Under the pieces are notes generated by a model. That model worked only from the letters and a program-made list of their open reading frames with translations, was not told the DNA's origin and searched no databases. Below, piece by piece: positions 34,201-45,480 of a DNA stretch of 64,000 bases. Location: the NCBI GenBank assembly GCA_934045905.1, contig OW203769.1, positions 31,009,910 through 31,073,909 on the forward strand, given 5' to 3'. The DNA is from Leuctra nigra. Taxonomy: Eukaryota; Arthropoda; Insecta; Plecoptera; Leuctridae. Within the stretch, counting starts at the first letter, position 1. Every line of letters starts with the position of its first letter. The position numbers and the translations under genes are program-made.

Positions 34201-37200
34201 AAAAGAATTAAAAATTAAACTTGCACTTGCAAAAACTAAATAAAACGAATCAATGATTTTTATTCGACATTTCTGAATAGTGCGAGCGCTCGATTATGAG
34301 AACAAAATAGTTTACAATCCAGTTTACAAAATATGTTTCAGGACTGGTGTTTCAATGCCCTGGTAATTTAAAACATTCAATTAATACTAAATTATCATGG
34401 GTAAAAAATAATGACATCCTTAGTTAAAAAGGAAACTAGTATACTTCGATGTGTCTGTAGTAGAAGGAACTCGAAAGTCGTCCAAATGTGGTATAAAGGG
34501 CTGGCTTTTAAATGCTATTTTATATCAGTTTCTTGGTTTAACCATAGTTACTTTGTCAATCTGGAAATGTCATTGGTTCTTGCAATCGCAATGGATTTAT
34601 CAATGAAAAACTGGCCCTACGACAATCAAGAAAGAAACGTTTGGAAAGCGTTCTCCATTCAATTCAGAATATTTGAGTGAACAACTTCGCTATTTTATGT
34701 AGGCAACTTGAACGTTTAAAGCTCTTAGCGTGAAACATTTAATCAGAAAGTGCGATTGTGTTGACATAATTATCTAGAAATCGATTTCAAGTCAGTAGTT
34801 AAGTAAGATACGAGGCCACCAAAGATTAGTGTGAAACTGTAATTACTTAAATAATTAATTCTCAAAGAGACTGAGATTTTAAAGCTTTTGTCGTCTTTTT
34901 TACCTTAGGATCTGCAATTACACAAATTATCTTCTTTTTCAGAATGCAATTTTAATTTGCATGGTAAATTATAGTTCCTGTAAAAGCAAAATGATTAATG
35001 AATGTATGGACTAATTATTGTTCAGTGTAGATACTTGAACAGACGTCTCAATTTTTGAAAAAAAATTTATATCCTTTTAGAAAGGAAGATTCGACGAGGA
35101 CATTGGTATCACAAACACTGGGAAAATGCTCTGTGTAACGCGTTGATAAGCAAGCCATTGTATTACATGTGTAAAAGTTCAAATTTGTCAGAGCAGAAGT
35201 AGTAATTTCTGTGACATGTCTTTGAACATATTTATTTGGCAAGTATTTTAAAAATAGTGTGAAAGTCAGTAAAATGTCAATAACTCTTGAAGTTTTGAAC
35301 CGTCCGAAAATTTTCAAAAGCATCTAAAATGTTGGTACCACAGAACAGACCATGCAAAATTTGAAGTTGATTGGTCAAACGGTTTGTTCAATTTTCAACC
35401 AATTACAACCTATCTTGTTCAAGAACTACCTGTAATCACTCATGACATGACATTATTAGTGAGTGTGTAAAATGTTACATCGATTGGTTGACCGCTGTGA
35501 CCTGGGCAGTGCAGGCAAAACAAAAACAACGACACAAATCCTAGGAAATGTTGGTGGCGCCGGATACAATGGTATTCTGTAGAAGTCCGCGACAAGACTT
35601 CGCTGATTGCACGCGAAGCTAAACGTTGATATCCATGGACATTAAACTGTTCATAAAACATATGTTCCACCTAAGACACCATAACCACGGACATTTCTTG
35701 TATATTATCAGTCATTGAAGCGGAGAAGAAACATCACATCAATTTTCCAATTTTCTGGTGAAACAAAATGACCGATTATGCTAGAAGTCAATATTTGCAT
35801 AGGTACATATTTGCAAAAAAAATCAAAGACTTGGCCTTCCTTTGACCTGTACAAGAACACGTTACAAGATTGGATAAGTTCTCCGGGCCTTAGAGGTGGA
35901 AGGCCGGAAGTCCATTTTCTTGCTTCTGCTTTGCACACGTTTGGAATGATAATCAAGCCCTATCAGTCATTTGACTGATGCCAAAATATACAATTTCATA
36001 TTGAAGTATTTTCTTACACAATGACTCGTGTCACCATTACAAATGTGATTGGTTACTGGTTTATGAGCTCAACTCATTGAAATGGACTTCTGGCCTTCTA
36101 CCTCTGAGTAGAGAGTGTGAGTGGAGACGCTAACACCCACGCCATCTACCGACAGTGCTGGCAGCCTGCAGTCTAGCGAGCCACCGGGACCTCATCTGGA
36201 GTGGGACGAGTACGATCTGGACCAGCATCAAGACCTCGTTCAGCATCCAGGAGGCGGCGATCGCGACTGCACGATCACAGAGCGCGAGATCACGACGTCG
36301 ACGACGACCCTGACGGAGACGTCGTCCTGTATCAAGCCGACGCCGGCCTTGGAGAGGGTCACCTTGACGTCGACGGCGTTGGAGAGTGTCACCTCCACGA
36401 CGACGGCGTTAGAGAGTGTCACCTCCACATCGACGATAGGTAGGAGGTTGTGTACATGAGGTAGTGATTGTTGACGACCTCCCTGACGGAGGCGGCATAG
36501 TATAACGAGGAGACGCCGCCATGGGGAGGGTCAGGAGGTCGTGTACAGGAGGTAGGGATTGTTCACGACCTCCCTGACGGATACGGCAAAGTGTAACAAG
36601 GGGACGCCGCCATGGGGAGGGTCAGGAGGTCGTGTACAGGAGGTAGGGATTGTTGACGACCTCCATGACGGATACGGCAGAGTGTAACAAGGGGACGCCG
36701 CCATGGAGAGGGTCAGGAGGTCGTGTACAGGAGTTAGTGATTGTTGACGACCTCCCTGACGGATACGGCAGAGTGTAACAAGGGGACGCTGCCATGGGGA
36801 GGGTCAGGAGGTCGTGTACAGGAGTTAGTGATTGTTGATGACCTCCCTGACGGATACGGCAGAGTGTAACAAGGGGACGCTGCCATGGGGAGGGTCAGGA
36901 GGTCGTGTACAGGAGTTAGTGATTGTTGACGACCTCCCTGACGGATACGGCAGAGTGTAACAAGGGGACGCCGCCATGAGGAGGGTCAGGAGGTCGTGTA
37001 CAGGAGTTAGTGATTGTTGACGACCTCCCTGACGGATACGGCAGAGTGTAACAAGGGGACGCCGCCATGGGGAGGTTAGGAAGGTTAGAAAGGTTAGAAA
37101 GGTTAGAAAGAGAAATGAGGGAAGACCGAGGAAGAGGTGAAACAGGTCAAGGAATGGATTAACAAGATTTAAGAAAGAAATTGAACGAAATTGATAAGTA

Positions 37201-40200
37201 ATTAGCTTGGAAACAACGTCGTTAAAAAAAGTTCAGAACGGCGACACAATTCTTTGGTTACTTTGATCATAGACATAGCCTTCCGAAGGCTACAATGTCT
37301 ATGCTCTGATATAATTTCCTGAAATATTATCACAATTGTCCTTTTGCCAGCCAAAATGTTTTGACATTTAAATATGAACTTTGAGAAGGAAAAATAAATT
37401 TGTGGGTCTTAAATGTGATTGTCATCGATACTGACGTTCTGAACTGTACTAATTTAACATAAACCAACTTGATAAAACTGTCATTAATGCTATGTTGAAA
37501 CTAATACCCTGTTCACACTGAGGATTCGATCATGATCCAAAATCTCGATTGAGTTGTAAGAACGCAATCGAAATTTGAATCATGATCGAACTCAAGGTAA
37601 AACAAAAGAAATCATGAATTTTAAAAACGAAAACTTACAAATGCATGCTATAATTTGCATGTAACAAGCATTATAAAGTTTAACTTAAATCTTGCCTCCA
37701 TTTTGATTTCAATTGTAATTGAACTGGATCATGATCGAATTCTCAGTGGGAACAGGGTATAAGGTCGCCCAAACTGCTTTACGTCGTCAAACCCAACACT
37801 TTTGCGGTCCTCGTCAACCCATTAACACGCTGTGCCCCCGCAGTTGAGTACACGACCTCCACGTCGACGGCGACCCTCAACACGCGGATCACGCACACCG
37901 CCGTGGAGACGACGACGTCCTACCTGTCCGCGACGCACCTGCGCTCGACGTCGACGCTGTACGTCACGCACGTGCACACGGTGAGGGTGGCCACGACGGA
38001 GCGCGTCCCAGTGACGGTGACGTCGACCCGCGTCGTCACGGACCTGGCCACGACGCGCGTCACGTCGACGGTGCAGAGGCTCGTGACGCGGGTGTCGACG
38101 GTGACGGAGCTGACGACCACCACGAGGGCGGTGACAGTGAGGCTGATGGTGACGGACACGGTGCAGGGCGGTGGGCAGAGGTAATGCAGGGGGAGGGGGA
38201 AACACTTCGATGAAAGTTGAGATGTTGCTGAACACAGATGTGTTATGATTTCTGTTGTGGGATGAAAAGTTTGCAAGGAATTCATTTACAAAGTTTGATA
38301 GCTTTCTTTACGACAATTTATAATGACATTATCAGCTCTCCTAGCCTGGAGATTATGCAACCCATCATGCACTGATGTACCGCGGGTTGCGGATCGCGGG
38401 GATCATGTATCTTGAGTATCAGCTTGTAAGAAGTCTTACCTCTATGGAATCAGCTCAATACCAAGGTAATGGGACGCAAACAGTTCTTCGAAGTGTTTTA
38501 TTTTTTGATTTTGTCTTATCATATTAGAATTTAAAAAAATCTGATATTAGCTGATTTTCTCGCTAAATTGGCTAATGCCACATACCTAACTGTAGTACAT
38601 TATGACCACTGGTAAGACCTCAAAGTGTAAATATCTAGTGGAGCGGTCGCTCCACTCAGCCAAGTCGTACCGTACACTCACAGTCACTCAACATACCGTA
38701 AATGCCTATATAAACTGAGGAGCAGACCAACTACTTTTACTGTAAGCAACAACATAGCATTTTCGGCCTACTGGATCTCAACAATGGAAAATCTCACATT
38801 GTTGTGAAATGTCTTAATTTTGAGCTATGGCCCACCTGACTACATATACATCACGCGACAACAACCGGTCATGCCGTTTACGACCTAGAGGGCAGTGAAA
38901 ATCGTGAAATTACACCGCTTTCATCTGCTTCTTCTTCTTCTTCTTCTTCTTCTTCTTCTTCTTCTTCTTCTTCTTCTTCTTCATATGATTCCCGAAAAAG
39001 TTGCTATCACCGCCACAGCCTAAACGGCTGAACCGATCAACCTGAAATTTTTACCACATATGCACTTTTGGCGTCTGATGATACCTTGCCTCTTGTGATT
39101 TTTTGTGCCGCCATTTTTAAACCGGAAGTGACGTCATATATCAAAAACGTCTGGACCGATTAGAACGAAATTAGCGCCATTCGATTTAGATGGTCATCTT
39201 TATGAAGTATCAATAACAAAAAATTATTTTCTTATTTTCTAAACCGGAAGTGACGTCATAAATACGCAATATTTCACTTATTTCAACAAATTATACTTAA
39301 AATACGTACATAATTAACTTACATTGTAATATAGACAATACAATTTATAAATTCAAGGTTGCAGTGTTCTCGACCGCCATTTCTGAAACCGGAAGTGACG
39401 TCATATATCTAAAACGCCTGTACCGATTGCAACTGAAATAGCTCCTGCGTATTCATTCTACTATTTATTTGAAAAATCAATTGGGAAAAATGAATAAACA
39501 AATTAACGGTACCGGAAATGGCGGCAGGAACCACTAAATGAAACCGGAAGTGACGTCATATATTACAAACGGCATGACCGATTTTACGGAAATATAGGGA
39601 TTATGAATTCAGATGGTCGTTCATGAAGTATCAACTAGATAAAACTAGATTGTATTCTTATTACCTATACCGGAAATGACGTCATAAATATGATGATTGA
39701 TGAATTACGTCATAAATATGTTAAATGACATTAAATTCACCACTTTATACTTTTAAATAGATATTAGTAAACGTACATTGTGAATAATTATAAATTCAAG
39801 GTTGCAGTGTTCTCGGCCGCCATTTTTAAAACCGGAAGTGACGTCATGTATCAAAAACGGCTGTACTGATTGCAACCAAATTTGGGAAATGTGTAGGTCT
39901 AATAATTATGAATTAAAGACGACATTATTTTCGGCCGCCATTGTTAAAACCGGAAGCGACGTCATATATCGAAAACGGCTGTACCGATTGCAACTAAATT
40001 GTGTAAATATGTAGGACATAAGAATATTGATTATGAATTTAAGACGACATTATTTTCGGTCGCCATTGTTAAAACCGGAAGTGACGTCATATATCGAAAA
40101 CGGCTGAACCAATTGCAACCAAATTTTAGAAATGTGTAGGACTAATAATTATGAATTAAAGACGACATTATTTTCGGCCGCCATTGTTAAAACCGGAAGT

Positions 40201-42333
40201 GACGTCATTTATCGAAAACGTCTGTACCGATTGCAACCAAATTATGCAATTATGTAGGACTTATTATTATGAATTCAAGACGACATTATTTTCGACCGCC
40301 ATTTCAAAACCGGAAGTGACGTCATATATAGAAAACGGCTGTACCAATTGCAACTAAATTTTGGAAATGTGTAGGACTAATAATTATGAATTAAAGACGA
40401 CATTATTTTCGGCCGCCATTGTTAAAACATGAATTTACGTCATATATCGAAAACGGCTGTACCGATTGCAACCAAATTTTGGAAATATGTAGGACTAATA
40501 ATTATGAATTCAAGAAGACATTATTTTCGGCCGCCATTTCAAAACTGGAAGTGACGTTATATATCGAAAACGGCTAAACCGATTGTTATCAAATTATGTA
40601 ATTTTGTAGGACTTCTAATTATGATTTCAAGAAGACATTATTTTCGGCCCCATTTTCAAAACCGGAAGTGACGTCAAATATCGAAAACGGCTGGACCGAT
40701 TGTAACGAAACCTAAGCTATTTTTTTTGGATAATCATTTTAATCTTTTACCAAACGCAACTTTTCTTAGTACCTATCCAAATCGGTTGAGGCGTATTTTT
40801 TTAAAGAAATTAGTCCTTGCTCGGACATGTGCTACAAGCTGTATGAATAAACTAACAAAAGAAGTGATATCCCAGAAAAAAACACTCCGTGTAAAAACGG
40901 CAGCCAAGTCTCTTTACTTCAAAAAAATTCAACACTGAAAAGGAGTGATATCAAAAAAGGAGCCAAGTCAATGACATTTCCAAATATTTAATCGTATTTT
41001 TGAAATAAAAGAATAAACACCGAGAAATACTTTACAAAAGGACTTGGCGCATCGTTTTTTTAAAGACATTTTTCTATTCATAAGCATATGCCATTTATAA
41101 ACAACCGTCATTAAGAATTTTTAGAATAATAGGGAAACATCTTTCAATTACTTATTACACATACCTACTGTAAAATATTTTCTATTTGAATATATACGCG
41201 ATGAAACTGTTGCCTATGTTTTCTATAAATACACAATAGTTATCTTCGTAATATTGTTTCATGGCAACATATTAATTAGGTAAGTCTAATGCGTTAATCC
41301 TTCTCATCATGAAATAAATTTCTACTGCATTTTATAGCAATACATTTCACAAAGTACACAGTGAAGTCACATTGTATTTCTATTAAAAAAAATAACTTTA
41401 TACACTTGACACTTCAAAAATATATAATAGTGTTCCATAGATAGTAAGTAATTATTTGACAACGTTTCATGATTTCCTTCAGTCAAGATCAAATTATGAA
41501 AAGATTCCCTTCTAATATCACCATATTAACAGTAGGTACTGCAAGAATATGTATGAGCCCACTTCCAATTGTTATTTAATTCTTCCATCCTTATATTACT
41601 TATCTATTACAGCATGAAATCTTTCTTCTATCGCCATTGACAAAACTATAAAATAGACATTATTAAAAGTAGCTTGATTAATAGATTCTGGCTCTAATAG
41701 AAAGAGGAAAATGTACCTACCTATTTGTAAATTTCTTTCTACTTTTAGGATAGAATGATGTCTTTAAAAAAACGATGCGCCAAGTCCTTTTGTAAAGTAT
41801 TTCTCGGTGTTTATTCTTTTATTTCAAAAATACGATTAAATATTTGGAAATGTCATTGACTTGGCTCCTTTTTTGATATCACTCCTTTTCAGTGTTGAAT
41901 TTTTTTGAAGTAAAGAGACTTGGCTGCCGTTTTTACACGGAGTGTTTTTTTCTGGGATTACGATATATCGTAAAATAATTATCGTCGTATTTAACACGCA
42001 AAATTCAAAAAATACTTGAATTCAAGTCTCTATGGTTGTTACAGACCGAGCAGTCTAACCGTCACACCTCCACTTCAAGTTCTGCCGACCCTCCAGCCCG
42101 GCCTGAACGGCGTCCTCACATTGCGCTCGACCCTCTACGACCTGACAACAGTGATGACGACGGTCTTCGAGTTCAAGACGTCCACGATCACCATCTTCCT
42201 GCCGACCACCGTGACGCCGTCGGCGCCGTCACGCCGCGTCACGCCGACGCCCGTCACGCTCACGGTCACGGTCACGACGACGGCGAAGAAGAAGAAGAAG
42301 GACGACGAGGAGTTGGATTATGTGTTGTACTGA
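28268..42333 (+). CDS. Gene 4: Thr-rich mucin-like secreted protein
   Basis: Exons: 28268-28273 (ATGCAG|GTAAG), 34000-34109, 36156-36439, 37844-38180, 42045-42333 (TGA); all phases close (0, 2, 1, 2), giving 341 residues. Exon 2 gives the signal peptide (VSTRLLFLGLMLMLGGG) and mature start ESYDLKQYPELYADF. Exon 3 is acidic (LEWDEYDLDQHQDL), then Thr-rich with repeats of TALESVTST. Exon 4 is almost wholly Thr/Val/Ser (THVHTVRVATTERVPVTVTS), and exon 5 continues (FKTSTITIFLPTTVTPSAPS) to a charged tail AKKKKKDDEELDYVLY. Alternating Thr/Val suggests an extended beta or heavily O-glycosylated chain. Exon 2 is the last unit of a 5.2-kb satellite. Exon 1 is the weakest call; it is short, but its phase and position fit. 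I do not recognise the family. Confidence 0.72.
28306..28698. mobile_element. MITE family B, copy 3 (truncated)
   Basis: Starts TTAAGGTGGTACAAGCGCGC and matches copies 1 and 2 ('aaaattgtttcaaaagtggg', 'ggcgccggttattc'). The right end is lost at 'ttttgtctccaata', where family A MITE sequence begins. It lies in intron 1 of gene 4. Confidence 0.65.
28716..28855. mobile_element. MITE family A, partial copy next to satellite
   Basis: Contains the family A interior ('atcaattgccattgactta', 'caccattacaaac') and a degenerate left end 'agaggtataaggctcag'. The right part is missing; the satellite begins within a few bases of its end, which marks the array's left breakpoint. Confidence 0.5.
28858..34094 (+). 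repeat. 180-bp satellite made from gene 4 exon 2 and its 3' splice site
   Basis: Twenty-nine heads, spacing 180-181 bp, from about 28961 to 34007; the array begins with a partial unit at 28858. Each unit has an intron-type tail ending 'ttacag', then GTATCAACGCG and about 95 nt that match the signal-peptide exon of gene 4. Only the final unit continues as GATTTTGTAACGCCGTCCAG and a donor (34109/34110). The others switch after 'gctgat' to 'gttgtgaccacattg'. Variants mix along the array: CTGTG/CCCCG/CCCG, ctactt/cttctt and ggtgca/gctggca/agatgca. The last group changes length by 1 bp. A TGA in the 180-bp units closes the sense frame. Confidence 0.93.
34110..35118. other. Intron 2 of gene 4, proximal part
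   Basis: AT-rich intronic DNA. A Harbinger-like MITE end lies at 34337-34440, sharing 'ggtgtttcaatgcc' and 'caattaatactaaattatca' with the element at 20112. The ORF at 34411-34680 has no recognisable content. Nothing else is seen. Confidence 0.5.
35119..35545 (-). mobile_element. Helitron-like repeat, minus strand, partly deleted
   Basis: Starts with the inverted 3' end 'gggaaaatgctctgtgtaac' followed by 'gcgttgataagcaagcc', and carries the shared interior 'gttgattggtcaaacggttt'. It ends near 'gacctgggcagtgcaggc', which in other copies lies close to the 5' end. Confidence 0.5.
35889..36108. mobile_element. MITE family A, complete copy
   Basis: Left end TTAGAGGTGGAAGGCCGGAA, right end complementary, ending TTCTGGCCTTCTACCTCTGAG minus its first base. 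About 25 bp of terminal repeat. It finishes 47 bp before gene 4 exon 3, so its pyrimidine-rich right end contributes to the splice-acceptor neighbourhood. Confidence 0.7.
36440..37075 (+). repeat. 90-bp hairpin array at the exon 3 donor of gene 4
   Basis: Seven units of about 90-92 bp begin 6 nt after the exon 3 / intron boundary (36439/36440). Each contains GTCAGGAGGTCGT and, 22 nt later, ACGACCTCCCTGAC, so each unit can fold into a 13-14-bp hairpin. The rest of the unit is 'ggatacggcagagtgtaac' plus 'aaggggacgccgccatgg'. It ends in short 'aggttagaa' repeats. Confidence 0.88.
37266..37304. repeat. Short palindromic hairpin
   Basis: CATAGACATAGCCTTCCGAA continues into its near-complement (GGCTACAATGTCTATG), giving arms of about 17 bp with almost no loop. 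Probably a relic of an inverted repeat in gene 4 intron 3. Confidence 0.6.
37505..37759. mobile_element. PIF/Harbinger-like MITE
   Basis: Terminal repeats of about 36 bp: TACCCTGTTCACACTGAG and the complementary CTCAGTGGGAACAGGGTA. Flanked by TAA on both sides (37502-37504, 37760-37762), a PIF/Harbinger-type duplication. 255 bp, noncoding, in gene 4 intron 3, 84 bp before exon 4. Confidence 0.75.
38181..38628. other. Intron 4 of gene 4, proximal part
   Basis: AT-rich intronic DNA between the exon 4 donor (38180/38181) and the large repeat that follows. At 38600-38630 it carries a short match ('acattatgacc...ctcaaagtgt') to the centre of the foldback at 7259-7661. No gene. Confidence 0.5.
38629..41960 (+). 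repeat. Large repeat with ETS-CRE motif array and long inverted repeats, copy 1
   Basis: Starts CTAGTGGAGCGGTCGCTCC and is homologous to 55087-56511. A (CTT)n tract lies at about 38927-38982. From 39121 to 40700 there are about 13 units of roughly 115-160 bp. Most carry ACCGGAAGTGACGTCAT, joining an ETS core (CCGGAAGT) to a CRE (TGACGTCA), and often preceded by GCCGCCATTTT. The right third (40873-41069 and 41755-41957) forms inverted arms of about 200 bp starting at 'cactccgtgtaaaaacggc', with a 685-bp AT-rich centre. No long ORF. It lies in gene 4 intron 4 and ends about 85 bp before exon 5. Class unknown; non-autonomous. Confidence 0.75.
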
Positions 42334-42535
42334 TCTTGTGACGCCGTCACGGTGACGGTCGCGTATAATTTCAGTTCGATCAGAGACACGTCGTTAAATG
42401 GGTTGTGATTTCAGGGAACATCGACTCAAAATGAATGGCATGAAGAGTCCAATAGCCACAAACTCGTAATATTATAAAACCTCTTTGATTTGAAAACACA
42501 TTTGAAATGCAAAGGAAATAATATCACTGCATCAT
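42334..42535. other. Gene 4 3' flank
   Basis: Sequence directly after the gene 4 stop codon, presumed 3' UTR. No canonical AATAAA was found near the stop. Nothing else recognised. Confidence 0.4.
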
Positions 42536-42660
42536 TATTAAAGTGATACATACAAGCGAGAGAGAAATTGTTTCATAAGTAAGTGTAACTTTGATAGGTT
42601 CACATGATCAATCTGAATGTATATTAGTAGCACTTTTTCATTTTTGCTTCTTGCATTGTA
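42536..42660. mobile_element. MITE family B, fragment
   Basis: Matches the left part of family B ('attgtttcataagtaagtg', 'tatattagtagcactttttc') and starts near TTAAAGTGATAC. The right end is lost. Confidence 0.55.
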
Positions 42661-42917
42661 TATATACATCCATATTGAAATGAAATATGATCACTCCATC
42701 AACATAAAAGTATGCTTTTCATCGAAATTTAAAAATAGCATCTAAGCACCCTGGTACGGTACTTATAGCAAATCAGATTCAATCAATCAATATAGGAACT
42801 TTTCAGTTCAGATCTACTCTTTATTTACGTGTTTGTATATTTTGTTTACAGTATAATTGTATGTTTTTCAATTGGCACTGGAAAACAATCATTTCGATAC
42901 TTCATATCTGACAGTTA
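42661..42917. other. Intergenic, no gene
   Basis: AT-rich DNA between repeats with nothing recognised. Confidence 0.45.
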
Positions 42918-43789
42918 CTAGGAAAACGCTCTGAGTAACGCGTTGATGAGCGAGCACGGATACGCGCAACACCTCGAATCGAAATCTTGTATGAAAATCT
43001 TCAAAAATTCCAAAAATATTGGTCCCAATAACCATGCAAAGTTTTAGGTTGATCGATTGAACCTTTATGATTAAAGTGTTCCTTGTTAATATTCAAAAAT
43101 CATTGGATCTATTTAAAAAAATATACCTGGGACCACTCATATGATATAAGTGCGTGTACTCTCACAATATTAGACCTCTATGATTAGACGATCTTTTGAA
43201 CGGTCATATCAGTTTCATACGTTTGAAAGTTTCTGCTCTAACTACCTTGGAACTATAAAGAGTCGAAGTAGCCGTGATCAACATTATCGGGAATTTGACA
43301 GCCAACACGCAAAATGTCCGTAAAATGTCAATAACTTTTGGATTTAAACACAGATAAGTCTGAAAATTGTCAAAAATACAGATAATGTTGGTCCCAATGA
43401 CCATGCAAAATTTTAAGTTGATCGGTCATACGGTTCTAGTTAAAATTTCAAAAATCATATGAAAGATTTTTTTAAATTTTAACCAATGGGAGGATTTGGC
43501 TGAAACTTTGTATGATTGGGTACAATGTTGGTCGTAATGACTTGCCAAAATTTCAAATTGCTCGGAACAACCAATCAAAAGATATTTTTTTTTAAATTTG
43601 AACCAATCACATGAGCCCGTTCAAAAACGATCCCAGGGACCGCATAGATTACGTTTGTATATGTGCAAAATTTCAGATCGATTGGTTGTGCCGTTTGACC
43701 TGGGCTGTGAACACACACACAAAAAAAAACACACACACAGAGAAAGTGCCATAAGAGTACCGTGGTGACGCTCGCTACGCTCGCTCAAA
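42918..43789 (-). mobile_element. Helitron-like non-autonomous element, full length
   Basis: About 870 bp, the same length as the copy at 52403-53272 in the opposite orientation. Read on the minus strand it starts TTGAGCGAGCGTAGCGAGCG and ends with AACGC, a 10-nt loop, GCGTT, then TTCCTAG followed by T. A hairpin shortly before CTRR and insertion beside T are Helitron features. The 5' end does not show the usual TC, so the class is tentative. No ORF. Confidence 0.6.
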
Positions 43790-44205
43790 AATGTCTATTA
43801 CTCTTGAAGTTCATTATAGATTTTTACAGATTTGTCAAAAAATACTTATAATGCTGGTACCAATGACAATGCAAATTTTGGTGATAATCGGTCAAACGAT
43901 TGCAGTTATATTGACACACAGAGTTTATTTCATCCCCATTGCCAAGCTAAGTATTGCCACTACACATCAAGTTTCCGATGAACCAATGGACCGATCTTAT
44001 TGAAAATCATTTTGACCATAACCAGAATAGTAATTATTTAAGTTTTGTGAAAAAATTGGCCTGATCCGTTACTTCGTTTGGCAGTAGACGCTAGATGCAA
44101 AGATAAAAACAAAAAAACAAAAACAAAAACAAAAAAACAGAGATTTGAGCCATAAGTTTCAAGAGAAGACGCTATCGCTATGCTCGCTTTATAACTAGTA
44201 TAATA
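43790..44205 (-). mobile_element. Related Helitron-like fragment
   Basis: Shares 'ctcttgaagtt', 'gctggtaccaatgac' and 'cggtcaaacgattg' with the interior of the family and ends 'gctatgctcgctttataactagt', an alternative terminus containing GCTCGCT and CTAGT. A short A-rich (CAAAAA)n run precedes the end. Confidence 0.45.
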
Positions 44206-44357
44206 TACTAATCAATATAATTGCGATTAAACTTAGTTGGAAGTCATTACTCAAATCTCTACTCCCATTAATTGATTTGACCAATAGCGCAAGAGCAAAG
44301 TAAGTTTGAGTTATGACTTCCAACTATGTTTAATTGTAATACACAATTGATTAGTAC
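44206..44357. mobile_element. Small foldback element
   Basis: Arms contain 'gattaaacttagttggaagt' and its near-complement 'acttccaactatgtttaat', with outer parts 'actaatcaat' and 'attgattagt' also inverted. About 150 bp, noncoding. Confidence 0.6.
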
Positions 44358-45480
44358 ATGGTCCTAATTTATGAAAATATCTCTTTTTGAAGTCCCCATA
44401 GGAGTTAACGTTGTCAAATTGATTTGACAAATTGGGACAGCAAATTATATTTTGACTCCGAAACAATGCTAATTGTAATACATGTGTATTAATGAGAATA
44501 GTGTAAAAATATTTTGAAGATATCTTTTAATGTAACCCACACGATAAAAAGTAAAAAAAAATGTTTTAACCAATGAGAGACGAGAACATTTATATAGCAC
44601 CAATATTTTCACATTTCCTTTTTGCGCCAATAAAGGCGATCCTCCATGATTTATTTCCTAATTTTAAGATGCATCATTTACTAACAGTGGGTTTCAAGTT
44701 TGAAACTTTCAGTCTCTCTGGTGGCAAAAATGATAATCACATCAATCTAAAATTTGCAATTTTATGAATCATTGCAATAGTTTCTGTACACCTGCAAAGT
44801 TTTAGGTCTGTAGCACACTTTCCAAAAAAAGGGATTTTTGGTAAAAATTAGAAATTAATATGCGATTTATTGGTCCAAAGTAATTTTATTCGGTAAATGA
44901 ATGTCTGATTAAAAACCAAGATAGCCATTTTGTTCGCAATGATATGGGGCACATTTCTGGGTTATTTGAAAAATATAGGTAAGTCATAAATTGCGAATTT
45001 GGGAGTAATCAAAAGTAGTCCATTTTTTAAAAATATGGTACATCCGGTTTATATTATTGCCAAATGAACTGTCAACAAATGTTACATAAATATATTTGAT
45101 ATCGTATTGATGTATTGCCTGAGACGTGTACTAAAGAATGGCGCAAGAATTATTAAGATCGGTTTTGTACTTTCTGATTTACAGCGATATTACTTCAATA
45201 ACCTCAGCTTCAAAAATTTAATCGTCGGTCATCTTTCAATCAGTGTGACGTCAGAACGCTTCCTATTTGTTAAAAGTATCATATCAGGTGTTATAACTTG
45301 GAGTTTTGTGAATTCAACCATATAATTACACTTCTTGACCTTTTCGGTGGGCATGGCGTTTTTCGACTGCTATACCTTTACCGTATTATGATCAAAATTG
45401 TCACATGATAATGTGAGCGAAACATGGTCGAATAAATGAAAATAGAGTAATCACAAAGTCACAGGTCATTCACGTAGCTG
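44358..45480. other. Intergenic AT-rich stretch
   Basis: No gene was recognised. ORFs at 44573-44767 and 45107-45325 have low-information, AT-driven composition. The region precedes the retrotransposon. Confidence 0.5.

Noticed and set aside
36201..36443. Arg/Asp-rich frame overlapping gene 4 exon 3
   Set aside because: The Thr-rich frame joins exons 2 and 4 in phase and the composition continues into exons 4 and 5; this frame does not.
37822..38285. Minus-strand ORFs opposite gene 4 exon 4
   Set aside because: Antisense shadows of a GC-rich exon.
43204..45325. Several 60-90-residue ORFs in AT-rich DNA
   Set aside because: No codon bias, no splice partners, and most lie in transposon-derived sequence.
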